Below are positions 8,296 through 11,350 of a stretch of DNA of 11,350 nt, piece by piece (positions within the stretch are counted from its first letter, which is position 1; the number at the start of each line of letters is the position of its first letter). The position numbers and the translations under genes were made by a program. The stretch is from assembly GCA_004297495.1 (NCBI GenBank), contig SCTL01000290.1, positions 1 through 11,350 on the forward strand, written 5' to 3'. The notes beneath the pieces were generated by a model, which saw nothing but the letters and a program-made list of their open reading frames with translations, was not told where the DNA came from and did not search any database. Origin of the DNA: Verrucomicrobiota bacterium (GTDB lineage: Bacteria; Verrucomicrobiota; Verrucomicrobiia; Limisphaerales; JADLHS01).

Positions 8296-11073
8296 ATGTT
8301 CACCAAAATTGTTTTTCGTTTCCTGGCGGCGGCATTCGTCGTGTGCCCGGCAGCCGCCCAGGAAATCAAAGTAGATTTCAATTTCAACAACAAGCCGCTC
8401 TCGCAGACCGCTGACGCCGCTTACACACCGTGGTCCACCAACTCGATCTGGTTCAGCGGCGGCGACACCATTTCGAACACGTTCAGCGGCGTGACCTTCA
8501 CCTTCAAGCGCGTCGGCACGATCGGCACGGGGCTGACGACGGACTGGTATTCCGCAGGCATCGCCACGGCGAAACTGGTGAACGATGGCATTACAGTCAC
8601 GCCGTTCAATCAAACCAACATCGTCGGCACGACCACCGCGCCGGGCGCGAGGATTGAACTCACGATCAGCAACCTCACCGCCGGAGCGCACACGTTGCTG
8701 ACGTGGCATAACACCTGGCAAAACCCATCGGCCTATACTTTCAGTCCGCTGAACATTTATCTCAACGGCGCGCAGATCATCACGAATCTGCCCGTCAGCA
8801 ATCGCGTGACGAACAACGCGGATGGGAGTTACTCCTACGTGAAATTCACGGCGGACGGCGTCAACAACACCGTCGTCACCTTCGAGGCCAGCACGAATTT
8901 CAACGCGAACGTTTGCAACGTCTCCATTGACGGTTTTGAAATTGACACGCCGGATTTCAAATACAAGGCGAACAAACCCTCGCCGGTGAGCGGCGATGAA
9001 CATGTGGACGCTGACGCGACCAAAAACGTTCTGCTCTACTGGACGAAGGCCGCGCTCGCCGTGTCAAACCGGGTTTATTTCGGCACGAGCAGCAACGCCG
9101 TTCTCAACGCGACAACAGGTTCAGCGGAATTCAAAGGCACGCAGGTCAGCACTAATCTTCTCGTCACGAATCTTTCCACGCTCGCGACTTACTGGTGGCG
9201 CATTGACGAAGTGGACGCGACGAACGGCGTGACCAAGGGCGATCTCTGGTATTTCCGCACGCGGCATCTGGCGTTTCCCGGCGCGGAAGGTTACGGGCGT
9301 TTCGCGCGCGGCGGTCGCGGCGGCGTGGTGATTGAAGTCACGAACACGAACGACAGCGGCGCCGGCAGTCTGCGCGATGCGCTCACGGGAAACTACGGCC
9401 CGCGCACGGTCGTGTTCGCTGTCTCCGGCCTCATTACGCTCGAATCCGATCTCATCATCAGCCAGAACACACCGTACCTCACCCTTGCCGGCCAGACCGC
9501 GCCGGGCAAAGGCATCTGCACGCGCAAATATCAACTCGGCATGAGCGGCGGGCGCGACGCCATCGTCCGCAACGTCCGCTCGCGACCGGGAAATCTTTCC
9601 GGCACCACGCTCAACGGCTCAGGCATGTCGGGCAGCGACCACTGCATCTTCGATCACGTTTCAATCAGTTGGGGCATTGACGAGGAACTCAGCACACGCA
9701 CGGCGAAGAACATCACGTTCCAGCGCTGCCTGATTTCCGAGGCGCTCAACATCGCGGGCCACCAGAATTATCCGCCGGGCACGGCGCACGGCTACGCCGC
9801 GAGCGTTGGCGGCAACATCGCGAGTTTGCATCACAATCTGCTCGCGCATAATGAAGGGCGCAATTGGAGTCTTGCCGGCGGTCTGGATGCAAACGGGAAT
9901 TTCGACGGCTCGCTCGATATCTTCAACAACGTCGTTCACAACTGGGGCGGCCGCACGACGGACGGCGGCGCGCATCAAGTCAACTTTGTCGGCAACTATT
10001 ACAAGAAGGGCGCGGCCTCCAGCATTTTCGTCGCGCTCAAGGCGCAATACGACAACTTCCCCGGAACACAGCAATATTATTTCACGAACAATGTCATGCC
10101 CGGCACCTTCGATTACTCGAATCAAACCGCCGGACGCACCGCCGTGAACGGCACCGGCACCGTGCCGACGAATTACAGTCCGTGGGTCAACGTGCCGTTC
10201 TTCCCGTCCTACGCCACGGTCGAAGGCGCGACCAACGCCTACAAGTCCGTGCTCTCCGACGTGGGCTGCACGCAACCACAGATTGACGACCACGACGTGC
10301 GCGTGATTCGCGAGACGCTCGACGGCACTTACACTTTCACCGGCACCGGCCCGTACGGCGGTTCGCCCGGTTTGCCGAATTCTCAGGATGATGTCGGCGG
10401 CTGGGAAAATTATCCGTTCGTGCAGCGTGCCGCGAACTTCGACACCGATCACGACGGTTTGCCGGATTGGTGGGAAACGATCAAAGGCTTGAACACGAAT
10501 TCCGCGCCGGGAGATTTTTCCGACAGCAATGCCGATCTCGTCGACGATGAATACACGGAGCTGGAAAGATATTTGAACTGGCTGGCCGCGCCGCATTTCG
10601 ATTGCACCGTCGGCACGTCGCTCGACGTGAACCTCACGGCTTTCACGCGCGGCTACACGAACACTTCGCCCACCTACACCGTGAGCGCGCCGACCAACGG
10701 CAGCGTTACGTTGATCGGTGGCAACACCGCGCGGTTCACGCCTTCCGTCAGCAGCAATGCGCTCGGCAGTTTCACCTTCATCGTCACCGACTTGCAGGGC
10801 GCGAGTCTGACGAACACCGTCGGCATTCACATTGCCCCCGCCGCCGCCGCGCCGGCGCAACCGCCCACGCTCGGCCTGCGCAACCAAAGCGGCGCACTCA
10901 TGATCGAACTCACCGGCGAGAATGGCCGCAGCCTCACCGTGCAAAGCAAAACCGACCTGCTCGGAACATGGCTCGACTGGACGAACGTGAGCGGCAGTGG
11001 CGCGCTGCAATTGCTCCCGCTCAACTCGCTGACGAATCAATCGCCGCGCTACTTCCGCGCGTTCGCGCAGTAA
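8296..11073 (+). CDS. Modular secreted PL1-like pectate lyase
   Basis: The frame is open from 8158, but the ATG at 8296 gives a signal peptide (MFTKIVFRFLAAAFVVCPAAA, cleavage near residue 21 before Gln) and has an AGGA site. The product is 925 residues. Residues about 22-218 are a beta-sandwich that could bind carbohydrate. About 222-325 is FN3-like (VYFGTSSNAV, then YWWRIDEVD). From residue 326, AFPGAEGYGRFARGGRGG opens a parallel beta-helix lyase domain of family PL1 type, running to about 715. Within it, Arg428 and Arg430 in RSRPG, and Asp448, Asp453 and Asp462 in the DHCIFDHVSISWGID region, are candidates for catalysis and calcium binding. Residues 716-727 (DTDHDGLPDWWE) are a thrombospondin-3-like calcium motif. 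An Ig/cadherin-like domain (about 760-855) and a C-terminal module ending RYFRAFAQ complete it. It should cleave polygalacturonate by beta-elimination outside the cytoplasm, producing oligosaccharides for the neighbouring hydrolases. Confidence 0.85.
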   Translation: MFTKIVFRFLAAAFVVCPAAAQEIKVDFNFNNKPLSQTADAAYTPWSTNSIWFSGGDTISNTFSGVTFTFKRVGTIGTGLTTDWYSAGIATAKLVNDGITVTPFNQTNIVGTTTAPGARIELTISNLTAGAHTLLTWHNTWQNPSAYTFSPLNIYLNGAQIITNLPVSNRVTNNADGSYSYVKFTADGVNNTVVTFEASTNFNANVCNVSIDGFEIDTPDFKYKANKPSPVSGDEHVDADATKNVLLYWTKAALAVSNRVYFGTSSNAVLNATTGSAEFKGTQVSTNLLVTNLSTLATYWWRIDEVDATNGVTKGDLWYFRTRHLAFPGAEGYGRFARGGRGGVVIEVTNTNDSGAGSLRDALTGNYGPRTVVFAVSGLITLESDLIISQNTPYLTLAGQTAPGKGICTRKYQLGMSGGRDAIVRNVRSRPGNLSGTTLNGSGMSGSDHCIFDHVSISWGIDEELSTRTAKNITFQRCLISEALNIAGHQNYPPGTAHGYAASVGGNIASLHHNLLAHNEGRNWSLAGGLDANGNFDGSLDIFNNVVHNWGGRTTDGGAHQVNFVGNYYKKGAASSIFVALKAQYDNFPGTQQYYFTNNVMPGTFDYSNQTAGRTAVNGTGTVPTNYSPWVNVPFFPSYATVEGATNAYKSVLSDVGCTQPQIDDHDVRVIRETLDGTYTFTGTGPYGGSPGLPNSQDDVGGWENYPFVQRAANFDTDHDGLPDWWETIKGLNTNSAPGDFSDSNADLVDDEYTELERYLNWLAAPHFDCTVGTSLDVNLTAFTRGYTNTSPTYTVSAPTNGSVTLIGGNTARFTPSVSSNALGSFTFIVTDLQGASLTNTVGIHIAPAAAAPAQPPTLGLRNQSGALMIELTGENGRSLTVQSKTDLLGTWLDWTNVSGSGALQLLPLNSLTNQSPRYFRAFAQ

Positions 11074-11108
11074 GGCGGAAATCGGGCGTGATTCCCGCGT
11101 CTGATTTC

Positions 11109-11122
11109 AGGAAACTGTGTTC
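11109..11122 (+). promoter_or_regulatory. Ribosome binding site for the GH43-like gene
   Basis: AGGA at 11109-11112 precedes the ATG at 11123 by ten bases, slightly long but acceptable. The 49-base gap after the lyase gene holds no clear terminator with a T-run. Confidence 0.45.
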
Positions 11123-11350
11123 ATGATTTCACGGTTGAAACTCGTCGCCACGGGCTTGCTCGTCGTAGCCGCAGGGTATTCTCGCGCGACCGCTCAACCC
11201 ACCAACGCCGACGCGCCGGTTTATCTTTTCGCCACGTTCAAGGAGCCGGAGCAAGATGGGTTGCGCTTCGCCTTCAGCTATGACGGCTATTTCTGGAGCA
11301 ATGTCCCCGGACTTTTTCTCAAAGCGCAGGTGGACACGAAGATCATGCGC
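11123..11350 (+). CDS. GH43-like beta-propeller glycosidase, 3' partial
   Basis: The ATG at 11123 opens a frame that runs to the window end without a stop (76 codons), so the gene continues beyond. It starts with a signal peptide (MISRLKLVATGLLVVAAG, cleavage near residue 24 after ATA). The mature start contains PVYLFATFKEP, then DGLRFAFSYDGYFWSNVPG, and ends at TKIMR. This is the first propeller blade pattern of GH43-like and related five-bladed enzymes, where the next residues are usually Asp-Pro-Ser with a catalytic or structural Asp. Such proteins commonly remove arabinose, xylose or galactose from plant or algal polysaccharides. Too little is visible to choose a family or substrate, and the catalytic residues lie outside the window. 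Confidence 0.65.
   Translation, partial: MISRLKLVATGLLVVAAGYSRATAQPTNADAPVYLFATFKEPEQDGLRFAFSYDGYFWSNVPGLFLKAQVDTKIMR

Noticed and set aside
10842..10866. GCC-rich run encoding an Ala/Pro stretch
   Set aside because: An ordinary flexible linker between the Ig-like domain and the C-terminal module; not a notable repeat.
9661..11040. Antisense open frame of 459 codons opposite the lyase gene
   Set aside because: Same reason: Arg/Val/Gly-rich shadow of a strong coding region, no ribosome binding site or domain pattern.
11078..11108. Imperfect hairpin after the lyase gene (GAAAT/ATTTC outer stem, CGGG/CCCG inner stem)
   Set aside because: The two short stems are separated by a 6-base one-sided bulge and no T-run follows, so a terminator call is not supported.

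Overview
The window is a run of secreted carbohydrate-active enzymes, all on the + strand, with almost no intergenic space. It looks like part of a pectin or pectin side-chain degradation locus. The style points to Verrucomicrobiota, perhaps the Limisphaerales/Pedosphaeraceae group. The reasons are GC near 60%, Shine-Dalgarno-led genes, large modular secreted hydrolases with FN3-like and calcium-binding 'DTDxDGLPDWWE' segments, a C-terminal 'W...YFR' module typical of verrucomicrobial and planctomycetal exoproteins, and no SusC/SusD pair in view. This placement is inference; Planctomycetota or Lentisphaerota cannot be excluded from sequence reading alone.

Layout. (1) 1-2384: a gene cut at its 5' end, encoding a parallel beta-helix (pectate-lyase-like) domain joined to a DUF6298-type TIM-barrel-like domain. 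A 7-bp tandem repeat lies in the linker. (2) 2389-3975: a DUF5060/DUF5605-type clan GH-A-like glycosidase. (3) 3978-6200: a large GH67/GH20-like hydrolase of unassigned specificity, resembling proteins often labelled alpha-galacturonidase. (4) 6197-8215: a GH127-type enzyme with an intact zinc/cysteine site. (5) 8296-11073: a modular PL1-like pectate lyase. (6) 11123-11350: the first 76 codons of a GH43-like beta-propeller enzyme, cut by the window end.

Genes 1-4 are separated by +4, +2 and -4 bases, so they almost certainly form one translationally coupled transcript. Gene 5 follows after 80 bases and gene 6 after 49 bases, each with its own ribosome binding site. Genes 2-6 have clear N-terminal signal peptides; the N-terminus of gene 1 is outside the window. 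The PL1-like enzyme would open a polygalacturonate backbone. The GH127, GH43-like, GH67-like, DUF5605 and DUF6298 proteins would then trim side chains or oligosaccharides outside the cytoplasm. No regulator, transporter, RNA gene, CRISPR array or mobile element is visible, and no gene-free stretch exceeds 80 bases.
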